Part shown: positions 1-10,769 of the stretch, in pieces | Numbering within the stretch: position 1 is the first letter of the stretch | Layout of the letters: every line of letters starts with the position of its first letter | Assembly: GCA_002286715.1 (NCBI GenBank) | Contig: NSJX01000004.1 | Coordinates: forward strand, 1,057,803 to 1,121,802 | Direction: 5' to 3' | Source: Dentipellis sp. KUC8613 | Taxonomy: Eukaryota; Basidiomycota; Agaricomycetes; Russulales; Hericiaceae | DNA: 64,000 bases | Notes under the pieces: generated by a model | Database searches by the model: none | Seen by the model: the letters and a program-made list of their open reading frames with translations, nothing else | Told to the model about the DNA's origin: nothing | Program-made: the position numbers and the translations under genes

Positions 1-729
1 ACATCAATATTCACTTCTCCGGTTCCGCGCACATCCGGTGCTGGCCGCTGACTGCGCAGTCGCGATTGTTCGGGCGACCTGGACAATATCTCGGTTACGC
101 GGCACACGCGAGAGAGACGCGGAACTTACACCGTGGTGACGGGCGTACCATCGGCGGCGCTGGTACCCGCACTACAACTAGCCTTCTTCTGGCGCAACAA
201 TGTGCCATTAGTAGCTAGTGCGTCCGGTCTCGCTGCGTATTGGTAGGACCTCAGACGGACGCGAACGTAGGCCCGGGCAGCCGCGTCTACAAGGAACGAG
301 GAAAACGACATAGCGAGGGAAGGCGAGGGATTTCTCGAGCGAGCGGCATGATGGAGCATGCATGGGATTGGACCGATAGGGGAGGCTCAGACGGCCAGAA
401 GAGAGGGCCCTGTGAGTGAGAGGACGGTAGGAAGGGTGACAGCAAAACTTGGGCGCGTCTTGAAGAGGAAGGCGGGAAAAACAAACGTCAACAGCGCGGC
501 CGCGTCAAAGCCGGCGCGCGCAAGGCCGACGCGTGCTGCAGACTAAAGTCCAACTAAAGTCAGTCCAATATCATCATGATTATCGTGCAACGCAAAGCGA
601 CATAACAATGGCAACAACACTAACTAATGGCCGTGTATCCAAGGGTGATTGCAAAGTGAGAACATAGCCGTCATAAAAGTCATAGAACAAGTCCACACCA
701 GATCATGCTCGATACTACACCACGAGATC
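1..729. other. no confident gene
   Basis: No ORF here resembles a known family. A plus-strand open stretch from about 121 to a TAG at 244-246 could be the last exon of a gene that starts outside the window, but it has no recognisable motif. The rest is probably 3' flank shared with the minus-strand STS1 gene. Confidence 0.4.
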
Positions 730-2047
730 CTAAACCTCCATCATTGGCTGGACAGTGCGTCCAACCAACCAGCCCACTTTGGCCACCCACTGATCCCTCA
801 CCTCCCGCAGCGCCTCCGTGCCGTGCCCCTTCGCCTCCGCAAACTCATCCAGTGAGCGCTCCCATCCCCGCACTGTCTCTCCACCAAACATACCTCCTTG
901 CCTATTCACGATCTCATCCACGCGATCAATCCAGGCCTTCCACTCGTCCAGCAATCGCGGCAAGATCATCGGCACGAGCGACGCCTGCGTGAGCGGCGGC
1001 TGTGCGAGGATATGCGACGTGAGCGCGGACAGGAACATGAACGTTTCCGGGGGCTGTGGTTTGTCTTTCTGAAGACAAGACGTCGATTGAGTGTTGGCTG
1101 ACGCTGAAGAGGAAGAGGCGGGTATATCCGAGAAATAAGGGAGATATGAGAGGCATGCAGAAACAAAGTCGTTGATATGGGGTCGGATCCGCGAAATGAT
1201 ATATTCTTCGCGCATGCCACCAGTGTTCGAATCGGATCCAGAAGGCGAGTTGAATCCGGACGAATGGGAGGGGGGAGATGGACGGCCAAAGCCCATGGAC
1301 GAGTTACCGAGTCCAAATCCACTGGGACGGTTGTTGAAACTGGTAGATGCGAATCCAAAACCGAAGGCTGCTGGAGATGCTGCTTGGGAGAATGAAGGAG
1401 TGTTGGAATAAGGATATGCATCTCGCAGTTTCTTGGCAGATTGAGCAAGGGCCTGGATGGCGGTTTCCAGGGAGGGACGGGGAATGAGGGACAAAATCAG
1501 TGGCTTCAGAGAAGGTTGGGCTTGGAGAAGGGAATTGAGGAGAGGCAGAAGAGATTGCGGAGGCAGACTCGCTTGCGTATGCCATGCATCAGCAATGTGA
1601 CATAGGCGCAATATAAGCGAACCTACCTAGGAGCACACCAACATCGATGTCTTGGTCTCCCGCTTTTTCGTCCTTATTCTCCTTGGAGGGGTCACCATCC
1701 TTCGATGCTGTCGCCACAGTGGCTGGCGTCGTGCGCGCCCTTTTGGGCACCGCGCGCCTCGGTCGCTCTGGGGTGGGGCTTCTGTCCATAGCATCATCCC
1801 GTGAGCCGTGGCGAGACATGCCACTGTCCTGGTCATCGTCATGTTCGATTCGCCTCTTCTGAGGGCGAGTAGACTGGCTGATAGTCGATGCAAGTTGTTG
1901 GAAGGCAACGGGGTGCGCGAAGTGCGCGGCGGAAGCAGGTCGGGCCATAGAGGACAGACCGAAACCAAAACCGAAGGGGGAGGGGGCGTGAGTAACGGGG
2001 TGAGAGTGAAAATCAAGTTGCGGCTGGGGCTGAATGAGGTTGGCCAT
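730..2047 (-). CDS. STS1: STS1/Cut8, nuclear proteasome tethering factor
   Basis: Two coding exons (complement of 1627-2047 and 730-1571) joined over a 55-nt intron give 420 aa. The family anchors 26S proteasomes at the nuclear envelope and supports turnover of nuclear proteins such as mitotic regulators. The N-terminal third is low complexity, with a basic stretch containing PKRARTT that could serve as an NLS. The Cut8 core starts exactly at the splice (VGVLLASLPPQSLLPLLNSL), followed by a Gly/Phe/Ser-rich insert (about residues 190-250) and a helical C-terminal bundle. The fit across the junction fixes the intron. The start at 2047 is chosen because the sequence upstream is not family-like; an in-frame ATG lies 45 nt further up. 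Function is inferred from family resemblance. Confidence 0.85.
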
Positions 2048-2189
2048 GGTCAAAGCTGTGGTCAAGAACAACGCCCGTACAAAGCGACGCAACCGCGCCG
2101 TGCTCCTTTAGACACGTCCCCGACCCGCCCTAAACTCAGCGTCACGTGAACTCTATTTCCCTATATAGCTTGCTCCTGCCTCACTTTTT
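2048..2189. promoter_or_regulatory. divergent promoter of STS1 and the snoRNA host candidate
   Basis: Short gap between the STS1 start and the presumed start of the plus-strand non-coding transcript. It contains a CACGTG E-box near 2143-2148, a TATA-like CTATATAG near 2161, and then a pyrimidine-rich run. That run resembles the 5' TOP tracts common in snoRNA host genes. Transcription start sites are inferred. Confidence 0.4.
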
Positions 2190-2253
2190 TCTTCTCGTTC
2201 TCCCACTGTCGGTGAGTTTATCCTCCCCTCTTCTCTCGGCGACGACGAGCCAA

Positions 2254-2317
2254 AGTATGAATCGCTACTTCGAAGCCTTTGGCTTATGAACTTTTTCATC
2301 TATACCCAAATTTCTGA
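2254..2317 (+). ncRNA. candidate C/D snoRNA in host intron 1
   Basis: A C-like box AGTATGA (2254-2260, 5 of 7 to RUGAUGA) and a D box CTGA (2314-2317) lie in intron 2212-2371. The D box is 54 nt from the acceptor. I found no confident rRNA complement upstream of the D box. This is the weakest of the three. Confidence 0.35.
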
Positions 2318-2424
2318 GCCTTTTTTAGTGGCCACGTCTTCTACATGCTGACTTCGCGTGTTGATCTTCAGTTGCTCAAAGCTATCTATTACGTTCTTGG
2401 GTGAGTCTCATCTTCAGTCTCCAT

Positions 2425-2504
2425 CAGATGACGAATAAAATAGAAGTCAAGCCCTGACCCCGTCTCAAGGACGGGTGTTGATGAGCATACCATGCTAATA
2501 CTGA
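2425..2504 (+). ncRNA. candidate C/D snoRNA in host intron 2, snR53-like guide
   Basis: Boxes in order: C (CAGATGA 2425-2431, or ATGACGA 2428-2434), D' CTGA (2454-2457), C' TTGATGA (2478-2484), D CTGA (2501-2504). The span is 80 nt, normal for a box C/D snoRNA. The guide just upstream of D contains CCATGCTAATA, complementary over 10-11 nt to the conserved 18S rRNA segment TATTAGCATGG recalled from memory. The fifth base upstream of D pairs with the A of TTAGC. To my recollection this is the site modified by yeast snR53 (18S Am796). The intron-host setting fits; identity is inferred. Confidence 0.55.
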
Positions 2505-2612
2505 TGCCTTTCTTTCATCTTCGTCATTTTCGACCTTGTGCTTACCTCCTTTCTCCCAGGTGTTCTCCGCGAAAGTCTCCACTGGTGAGTCTACGCTTCA
2601 GAAGCTTTCAAT

Positions 2613-2691
2613 ATGATTACTCCTATATCTATCCGAGCGCTGCGTTCAACGTAGCCGTGACGATTAAAAAAATTACAATGTCTTCAACCGA
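2613..2691 (+). ncRNA. candidate C/D snoRNA in host intron 3
   Basis: C-like ATGATTA (2613-2619) and C' GTGACGA (2657-2663) each match RUGAUGA at 6 of 7. The matching D-like boxes are CCGA (2633-2636 and 2688-2691), which deviate from CUGA. Span (79 nt) and distance to the 3' splice site (52 nt) copy those of the intron 2 candidate. No convincing target was found. Confidence 0.35.
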
Positions 2692-3001
2692 ATGATTCCT
2701 CTGTCGCAACCTTCTGTCATTGACTAACATCACGTTTTCACAGCTTCATGTAGTTCCTACAGTCGTTTGCATGTTCTATCGATTGTATGTAATACTAATG
2801 AAAGCTTTTGTCTCCCGTCTGTCTCGTCTTCGCGTGTTCTGAAGAAACATCTCGGTCCGATAAGTGGTATCCAGCGATCTGAACGATAGCATTTTGAAAC
2901 TCGAGCTTGACTAGGAATGTGGGTAGGTATATGTAGAGTACATGTATGAAATTCGAATGTAGGAGGTCAACTAACGAGATATCGCGTCCGTGCACGTCCA
3001 T

Positions 3002-6000
3002 CTAATGCGGATCCGTCCACAAGATATTGACAACCCACATCACAGCAAAGCCAAGGGCCACTCTGGTCTTCAGTCCCGGCCGCAAGTCCACCCCTCCATA
3101 CCAGAGACGGAATCCAGACGACGATGGTGGAGATGGTCCCTCTGCAAGACGATCCACCCAGCGCCGTGGCCTAATCGGGGTCATCGGTGGTTCCAGTAGC
3201 TGCTCGGAATCGCGATCCTCTGGCTTCTGCTGTCGATCGCCCTGTACAGTCAGAGCCACGGCATCTGGCGTTGCCACAGGTGAGTACGAGGCATCGCGGT
3301 CGTGCCGACTGCTTGTTGATACTGGACTGTACCCCACGTCGTTAGTTGTTGTTGGTAGCTGTTTCTTTGAGCCGCTGTCCCCGCATATCCAGGATGTTAT
3401 TTCGCCCGTGGCCCAGGACACGTTGTAGCTGATGTAGACAAATACAACCGCCGTGAGGACCATGTTGAGGGAACGCCATCTCGTCCACGGTAGGATAATG
3501 AGGATGCCCTTGGTGTCTGCGCCGAGCCAGAGGTGATATTGGATGATGAACGTCTCCAGCGAGCAGGTCCCGAAGAAAGCAAAGAAGCGGGAGGTCGCAG
3601 AACGAAGAATTGGGTTAGCGTTGCGTAGGATAACGAATGCGCCGACGGGGAGGAATGAAATGTAGGGGTGCCAGCCATTGTACACAAATTTGTCTGGCTG
3701 TGCAAGCTCGAAAATGAAGAACCAGACCATGACGAGGGCCGAGGCGCCAATACCAATCTTCGACGCAAGGGGCCAGTACTGATGGTCCGTCAGACGATAT
3801 TCTCGGATCTTGATGAAGACTACGGCGCTGAGCATGCCAAAGTAGACGATCCAGAGGTCTAAATTGAAGCGGAACGCCCATTCCTTAGCTGACCAGTGGA
3901 TATGGCAGAAGCGAGATAGGAAGTCAAACAAGGCTTGCAGTAACCACGGCTCCGACATGAACCATGTGACAAGACCCATAGACAATAGGATCTTGCCTAC
4001 CAGGAAAACGGTCCGCTCGTTGAATCGTGAACCGAGGGCCATTGTCACGTAGAGGATCAGGTACCACGTTGACACCAGGGGGGCGAAATAGTACGAGATG
4101 TAGTCCGTGTTCATGGTGTACGCTAGTACCATGGTGAAAAAGTTGAGACGTATCATGACCTTGGGAAATGGGCGTTAACATCGCGAAAACTGTCGACATC
4201 TGTCGTAACCAGATACCCACCTGCGCCACCCGCTTGAACCCAAAGTCGGCCTTTTTGATATAGAATGTGGTGTGGCCGTACCCCGTCATATATAAGTATG
4301 CAGCAACCAAGACGCGGATCGGGTTATAAACGCCTGAGATCTTAGATGCACCAAAATAATGGTAGATGAGAATGGCGACTACGACGCGTTAGCGAGAATT
4401 CCGGATGAGGTGAAAAGGGGGGGGACTGACTCTGCATCCAGCCTTTCCATTCGTCTGTCTGCTCTCTGTTCAGAAAGCCAAGATCCTTGTCGCCGCGCTT
4501 CACAGTGACCAAACCGACGACAAGACACAGAATATTGAGAAAGCCATACGTCCAAGGGTCAAATTGTTTCTGCTCTTTGACCCAAAATCCGGTTCTGTCT
4601 GCCAGGTAAACAGTTGAGATCGCACCACTGACTATCAGTGGCGGAAGTGTCTCCTCTCCGAACCACGAAGAGCCAGGACCTTGCGATCCCGCGCCAAATA
4701 AATAAATAAATAAGCACCCATATGGAGCAGTGCTGTGTTTCACTCACCACTAGACCGGTAATGGAGGAAGAAGGCATATGGACCCCACAGCAACACGGTG
4801 ACCAAGACTACTAGATGCAGTATATGCGGCCACGGATAGCTTCGGCAGCACGTCTTGTCCAATGGGAACACTTTCGGTAGACGATCGTTGCAGCGGAGAT
4901 TAAGCAACAGGTTTGCCTGGGTTCGGACAATGACATCAGAAAAGTGCAAGCCATCTTCGGTTTGTGAAGGATCAAGCATGTCATTGAACGCCAACGGCAG
5001 GGATATTGGGATCCTACGTTTGCCGGAGCCTAGTATATCCATGACACCAGCGGAGGTAGGGTGGATGCGATGATATAGATCCGAGTTCATAGCGTCCCGA
5101 TCCGCAGCAAGCATGGTCGTTGCTCGCTCGTACGACAACTTGGACGCAATGACATCCTCGATAGGCAACACAACCACTTCATCGGCGGGCGCGCGTTGAG
5201 CCTGGGAAATGGAGTTAATGATACTTTCAGTGTTGGCTTCCCAGGCGGATATCCCGCCTGACATGTCGGCATAGCGTAAATACCACAGGCCGGAACCGAG
5301 CACGAGGAGTGTTGGTCTATCGGAAGACGCCCCCGAATCCGGAGCGTTCAGGATGTCGTCGAGTTGTGTTGAATTAAGAAATGGGTCCCAGTAGAACGAC
5401 AGTCGGATGCCAGAACGAGAGTGTAGTAAATGGTCGGAGTGTTTAGAATCGTCGTCCGGGGGGCTGGTAGGCAATGTGGGGTCAACAATATTGGCGAATT
5501 GGAAGAAGAGCTTTCTGGTGACAGAGTCGCCGAGAAAAACCGCGCGGCTTGAGGCAAGGCAAAATTCTGCATCTTTTGGCTGGTACGCGTGGGTCATGCA
5601 ACCTGCAGGGACGAAACAGCTTTATTCGAGGCGCGCTCCTCAGAAGTTGCCACTTGACGTACCGTCAGGCTGCCAATTCTTGAATTTCGTGTCAAGCCAT
5701 CGACCGCTGTTCAGAAGCGCACCGCAGTGATGAGGATCCAAGCTGTCTGAAGACACTGTCAGCCTGGAACTCTTCACGGGACGGGTAGGGCTTACCCAGC
5801 AACGAATATCGAGTTAGTCCGAATACAAATGCCAACACAATTGCTGCTAAGGAAACATAATGGGGCCACAAAGGATTGACGGAGAATGCAAAAGGTCGAG
5901 ACTGTACCATAAGGCAGGTGGAGAGAGACTGAGGATGATTACTCCTTGAGTCTGTCTGGGGACGTGACAACTTGAAGCTCGTCGAATCCAATTGCGCGCC

Positions 6001-6057
6001 ATTCAACGCGCTGTCCCCATATGGTAACTCTTCCCTCTTTGAGTCAAGTGGCACCAC
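3002..6057 (-). CDS. CAS1: CAS1-type polysaccharide O-acetyltransferase (PC-esterase plus 10-TM Cas1 domain)
   Basis: Six exons (complement of 5796-6057, 5663-5746, 4748-5602, 4431-4679, 4221-4378, 3002-4159) give 921 aa, normal for the family. There is one N-terminal TM near residues 65-85. A lumenal GDSL/SGNH-like esterase domain follows, with LGDSVTR carrying the nucleophile Ser and DGLHFSD the Asp-His pair. Its start WQPDGCMTHAY is also typical. Then comes a multi-TM Cas1 acyltransferase region with [13 protein letters not shown] and [10 protein letters not shown]. The Cryptococcus homologue O-acetylates glucuronoxylomannan in the Golgi; animal CASD1 acetylates sialic acid. In this fungus the substrate is unknown, probably a cell-wall or secreted glycan. 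All splice phases close and the key residues are present, so it should be functional. Confidence 0.9.
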
Positions 6058-6274
6058 CTCGGCTGCTTATATGCATTCGACGCGCACGAGAAGATGCAGA
6101 GAAAAGGTATGATATTATGGGTGCTAGCTGGTAATGTCCGTTTGTGAAGTTGATACAGTGCTTAACAAGATGCTGTGAACATAACGACGGAAGGGAGTAC
6201 GAATGCAAGAGTCCAAGGTATTTAGATGCGACATGCGGAAATAGCTGGGATACAAGTGAACCAAGAACAGAGGA

Positions 6275-8544
6275 TTAGAAGGCTGTTCCTCCACTACTCG
6301 CACCATTAGTCGTGAAAGTAGTGAGGCCTGTAATCAATAATATCAGTCGATATTCACAAATACTGCGATGACGACGCGTCTCACCAGTCCTATGATCGGA
6401 CACATTTTAGCGTTAGTCTGCATCACAATGGAGGAGCAAGTGACGCACCCTTTGCAGTGGTTGTTGGAAGAAGTGGGTATGCAAGACAGATACCGGCAAC
6501 CTGAGCAGGCTGCAACCTACGGATGAGCGGTGTGATGAGGATTGAGGACGTTCACGTACCAGCGTAGGGGTCGGAAGTATAAAAGTTGCGGATGAGGACC
6601 ACGTATAGGACCACGGCCAACGGAATCGCCGCTACGCGGCAAAACCAGACGATGGCCTTATGCCGCTTCGTGGTGCTGATGACTGGGTAAAGTGTCATTC
6701 CTGTCAGGATACCCATCAAGAAACCCCCGAGATGGGCTACAGCATCGTCAGCATACGCATGAATCCGACTGCAGATGAACTTACCAAAGTTATCGACGTC
6801 TTACAGGTCGAAGAACAATGAGACTACAATATCACGCTATGCGTCGAGGGCTTACATGGTATATATCCAATAGCAACCCCAATGGCGAGTTCTATGATCA
6901 TGAAAATCATCTACAAATATGTTTAGAAAGCCATAGAGCAGCATCGCGGGAGAGCCAGACTCGCCTTCCTTACAGGCCGATACTGGAATTGCCAATTAGC
7001 AAAAAGATCGATCCAGGCCACCTGCACCAACAAAGTATGTCAGAGAAGGAGCAAACAAAACGTTTGCAGTCATACCGCGACTACGCCGAAGATCGCTCCA
7101 CTTGCTCCGACAGAAGGGACACCGACAAGAGAGAAATTGCCTCCCAATACATTTCTACACACGAAGATGAGCCTTCCTATATTTTACCAATGGCAGATAC
7201 TTACCCGAAGATGCCAGCGGCGAAGTAAACGATGAAGAATCCTATTGAACCCATCTCGCGCTCGATCTAGAAGGTCATCAGTGCCTTTGGCTTCAAGTTG
7301 AACGGAAAAAGAGACCTCCGCCGCCGCCGTTAACTGGGCCAACATATTCAACAATATATGGACAAAGCCGGCGTGCAAGAAGATTGGTGTTATAAATCTA
7401 GCGATCTATGAGGACCTTCAAATAACATTTGCAGGAGCAAGCTTACCGCCACCACTGATTGGGTTCCTTCCCATCAAAACCGCCAAACCCGCAGACGTTC
7501 TCTATGCTGCACAGCCGATCTGGTGGGTTAGCAGTGTCGTTAAGACCTATATCGAACTCCCCGTCAGAGTCTGCATTGAGGATGATCAGCGTTCGGCACC
7601 TACACGGAAACAGGGTTGTTACAGGCACATCTTCGACGGACTTCATGCAAGGTGGAAACCGGGCGCCAACACGAATCAGTGCACTCTCAGATGGACCGAG
7701 CATTGGGTTCACTGTGGGCTACACTGGCATTCAGCAACCTACTGAGCGCGCTGGGACACAGACGAACTTTAAATGATACAGGGGTTCCCTGGGCTTTGGC
7801 GTTGACGACCAACTCGTATATGAAGACGGCGACCATGGTCAGAGTCAGCGCCCAAACTGAAGTGCAAACGTAAGAAAGGAGGCGCTCCAGCTGGAGCCCG
7901 TGAATGCACTAACCAACAATGGGGTATCTCTGTCTGCCAATGCCACGCCTCTTGGCTTCGATGCGCTGCTCTAATGGGTATCTTCCGGCGTTCATGAATC
8001 GATCTAGGGGGCCAGCCTTCTCGGGTATGTTGGGCTGTGCATGCGGGTCAAATCCTTCCGCATATTCTACGACGGGAGTCGAATTGAGTGGCGGTAAACA
8101 TCGGAAGTGGAAGGAGATGGGCACACCGAGGTCCTGGTAGTTGCTCGGGTTTCCGGCGTAACCTGCTGCATTATACACTAAAGCACTGTCGCCCTTGTCG
8201 TTGAAGACTGAACTAGCAGTCTTGGAGGGCGGATCGGCGTAGGGGTCATATTCTTCGTTAATGTAAGGCATATGCTCTCCTTGAGCACCTGGGTATGAGC
8301 CAGAACCAGCCGCGCTCATTCGGTCCCCGGTGGTACCAAGCCGTTGGGAAAGGCTGGAAGGTGGCCGCATCTGTGGAGGGGACGAAGATCTGTAGTCCGA
8401 CATTATAGACGGAGGACGTCCGCCGGTGTGAGCGTCTGCTGTGGGCATGGCTATAGAGGAGTCCCCTAGAGTGGTGCCCGGCGCGTAATGAGAGCCATGG
8501 TCGTCGAAGGAGTCAAAGTGGGATGGGTCGTGTGCGGCGGCCAT
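6275..8544 (-). CDS. rhomboid-family intramembrane serine protease
   Basis: Fourteen exons (complement of 7914-8544, 7768-7856, 7604-7718, 7447-7546, 7316-7397, 7205-7266, 7076-7154, 6974-7021, 6856-6910, 6785-6799, 6560-6736, 6449-6509, 6385-6389, 6275-6327) give 523 aa. The N-terminal 190 residues are disordered and cytosolic. The rhomboid core follows: KPTVNPMLGPS, a Cys-rich lumenal loop with PCMK and CGFGGF, PNQWWRF, LHAGFVHILLNM, the catalytic Ser in GASGAIFG, and the catalytic His in AHLGGFLMG. The family cleaves TM helices in the secretory pathway; the substrate is unknown. Two exons are tiny: 15 nt (6785-6799) and 5 nt (6385-6389). Start at 8544 (MAAAHDP) is preferred; an in-frame ATG at 8793 would add 83 atypical residues. 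Confidence 0.88.
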
Positions 8545-8909
8545 TCGCAAACTGACAGTGGTTGTAGGGGAAAGAGAAGAAAGGATGTCGTGTACGTCGC
8601 GTGTAGGGTGGTATTTGGGTGCTATGAAGGCAGGAGCCTGAACTTCTGTAAGCGGCCGAGGGTCAACTTGGCAACCTGCGCCGAGGACGCTGAGCGCAGT
8701 TGGCGCACAGCAGCCGAGCGCGTTCAACACTGCTATGGGCGCCTCTTTCTCAATGCCGTCATTCAACTCGTCTGACTTCAATTCTTCACTCACTTGTCAC
8801 TGATCAAATCCCTTTCTGATGCAGTGTCCCCATTGTGCGAAAAATAAACGCAATGTGCTTGTAGGAAAACAAAATACACAGAAACACTGCAACATATCGA
8901 TTGCCTTCC
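8545..8909. other. rhomboid 5' flank and 3' flank of the next gene
   Basis: The first 250 bases stay open in the rhomboid frame up to an ATG at 8793 and may be 5' UTR or an alternative N terminus. The remainder is AT-richer and holds no gene that I can see. Confidence 0.4.
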
Positions 8910-10769
8910 TCAGTCGAGACTCAGTCCTTCGCTTTCAGCCCATCTCGCCATGAGCGTATTACTCGGCAGACCAAATGGATCCAAAACTTTGCGAGCAGTC
9001 TCAACACCGGCGATCGGAAGACCCTTAGGGTCCAATAATCCGAGCTGTGAGATAGCGGGCTTTAGTTACTATCCCTTTGAATTGTTGTTTCTGGACGAAC
9101 CTGCACGAGCAACGAAGCCTGGTCCCAGTATCTTCGCATGGCGGTGAGTGTGAGCCGCAATCCTTTGTATTTTTACATTGACTTACAGATGTCTGGGAAG
9201 CTTGCGTTAGCATGACATCTCAGGGTAAGAAAAGTGTCAGCACGCACTCGAAGGTCAGCTTGTCTCCGCGGAACGCGACGACTCCAACCAGAGCGACTTC
9301 GAAGGGCTTGCCGGTCGGCTTGATCCCGGGAAGCAGATAATCAATCTCCTACAAAGCCCATTACTGTCATGCAAGCATTGCCTCGGTCTACAATACTTAC
9401 TGTGGTATGAGTGCCTTTGAAAATCATTTCGTCAATAATCCGGTCCGCGCCGACTGAATAATGTCAATACACCTCGTCAGACTACAAGATAACTTGCCAC
9501 CCTCACCTGTCCGAGAGACGGTAATCATTTCGGTATCAGGAGGGGAGACCTGCAAAATCTGTGAGCAATCGAGCTACAACTCCTACACGTGTACACACTT
9601 GTGTAAAGTGATACTAAGAACAAATGACTATGAGTAATTGCAGACCTTCTTCGCGACCGCCCATACCTTGTAAAATCGCGTCAATTCATCGTGGCCCACA
9701 CCGCCAGTCATGTTGGCTACGTGATTGACATATGGTGTGTCCACCTATCAGGTGCGTCGTTAATTCTATCACTGCATGAAATCGACGGACGGAACATCAC
9801 CATGGTGGTAATAGTCTCTTTCCGGCAGTAGCCAAATGAGTATGGAGAGTAGGGTACACAAATTGTCATATTGTAACTTACTCAGCGCGTCGCGTTCAAC
9901 GAATTCCTGCCTCAGTTGTCAGCACTGCGTGCAGGGCGGACCCACAAATGCAAACTGACATAGTAAGTGTGTTTCTCCCACAGCTGCTCTAGATTGTAAT
10001 AAGGCCCCAACCGCCGCTTGAGCAGCTCGAGCGTTCGACTGTGCCCCAAAGATACCGCCGAACGGACATACGGGTCGACTGACAACTTCTCTCCAGCGAC
10101 TATAGACACTGGAGCTTTGGTCAGGAACGGAAACGGAGGGAAAGCTGGGACCATCGGGTAAGAATAAACCGCGACCGGCGGGGGTTCGGATATCGATAGG
10201 ACGTGCACTTGTGCATCAGATGTTGCAAGCAATTGCAAGGACGCGTGGAGTTTCTCTTGGGTCGAGGATATATGCACGACTGTCCTGCGATGCAGCACAA
10301 GTTAGCTTTGTAAGGTGATGTCTCAGAGCACGCGCTTACGGGACGAATTTGCCTTGAGCATCTCGGATGAGGATGTTTTCGCCTTTCTCTGAAAGCGGGT
10401 TGAAGTGCACACACGCTTTGAGGCCGTCGAGGCCCGACTTCCTCAGAAGGTTCGGGATCGTCAGTACGTCATCTTGAAGCAGCGCGTAGGTGAGAAATCC
10501 CCAGTCGCGATTGTGGATGAATTCCGCTGCGGAATCGAGGGCCTCGGCAAGAGAAGCAAGAGTGGATGGATAGACCACATGAAAGACGGTGTAACCCTCC
10601 TGGGAGAACTATAGAGACGTATCAGCGAGACTCCTCAAGTTGAAGTGTGAAACGGAAAACTGGCACTTGCCTGTTCGCACCACTCTGCATGCTCCTCTGA
10701 TACGAGACATACAAGCAACGGGGCTCTAGCGCCCACGGAATCTACAGAGTTGCGAAAGATACGCGACAT
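8910..10769 (-). CDS. fungal carboxymethylenebutenolidase/SnoaL-like two-domain protein
   Basis: Thirteen exons (complement of 10671-10769, 10340-10608, 9960-10284, 9882-9906, 9801-9817, 9667-9744, 9599-9613, 9507-9549, 9401-9453, 9248-9348, 9187-9192, 9101-9131, 8910-9044) give 398 aa. The N-terminal half looks like a diverged dienelactone-hydrolase (alpha/beta) fold; I see no GxCxG nucleophile motif, so activity is doubtful. The C-terminal half is SnoaL/NTF2-like: TMVDTPYVNHVANMTGG, FYKYHF, SRTVGADRIIDEM, EIDYLLPGIKPTGK and HLYWDQASLLVQ are family hallmarks. Exons of 6, 15 and 17 nt are needed to restore them. Intron 1 has a GC donor (GCAAGT). A TATAAA-like element near 10872 and a probable 5' UTR intron precede the ATG. 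Substrate unknown. Confidence 0.78.

Larger units (their letters stand above)
2190..2790 (+). ncRNA. candidate spliced non-coding snoRNA host transcript
   Basis: Three consecutive introns with good GT-AG signals can be drawn: 2212-2371, 2401-2559 and 2585-2743. They are 160, 159 and 159 nt, about three times the typical intron here and nearly identical in length. The exons between them are only 29 nt (2372-2400) and 25 nt (2560-2584) and carry no sensible ORF. Each intron has C/D-like boxes with the presumed D box 52-55 nt from the 3' splice site. This is how intron-encoded C/D snoRNA host genes are built: the exons are by-products and the introns yield the guides. Transcript ends are guesses. 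An alternative is an unrelated lncRNA, but the uniform geometry argues against chance. Confidence 0.6.

Noticed and set aside
126..359. 77-aa minus-strand ORF at the left edge
   Set aside because: Composition and length are no better than chance, with no motif.
4683..4712. AAAT microsatellite as a functional repeat
   Set aside because: A short run of TAAA/AAAT units lies inside an intron of the CAS1-type gene and is ordinary low-complexity sequence.
9801..9815. Alternative 15-nt exon (acceptor two bases downstream) in the SnoaL-like gene
   Set aside because: It breaks the frame into the next exon. The 17-nt version gives the family motif TMVDTPYVNH.
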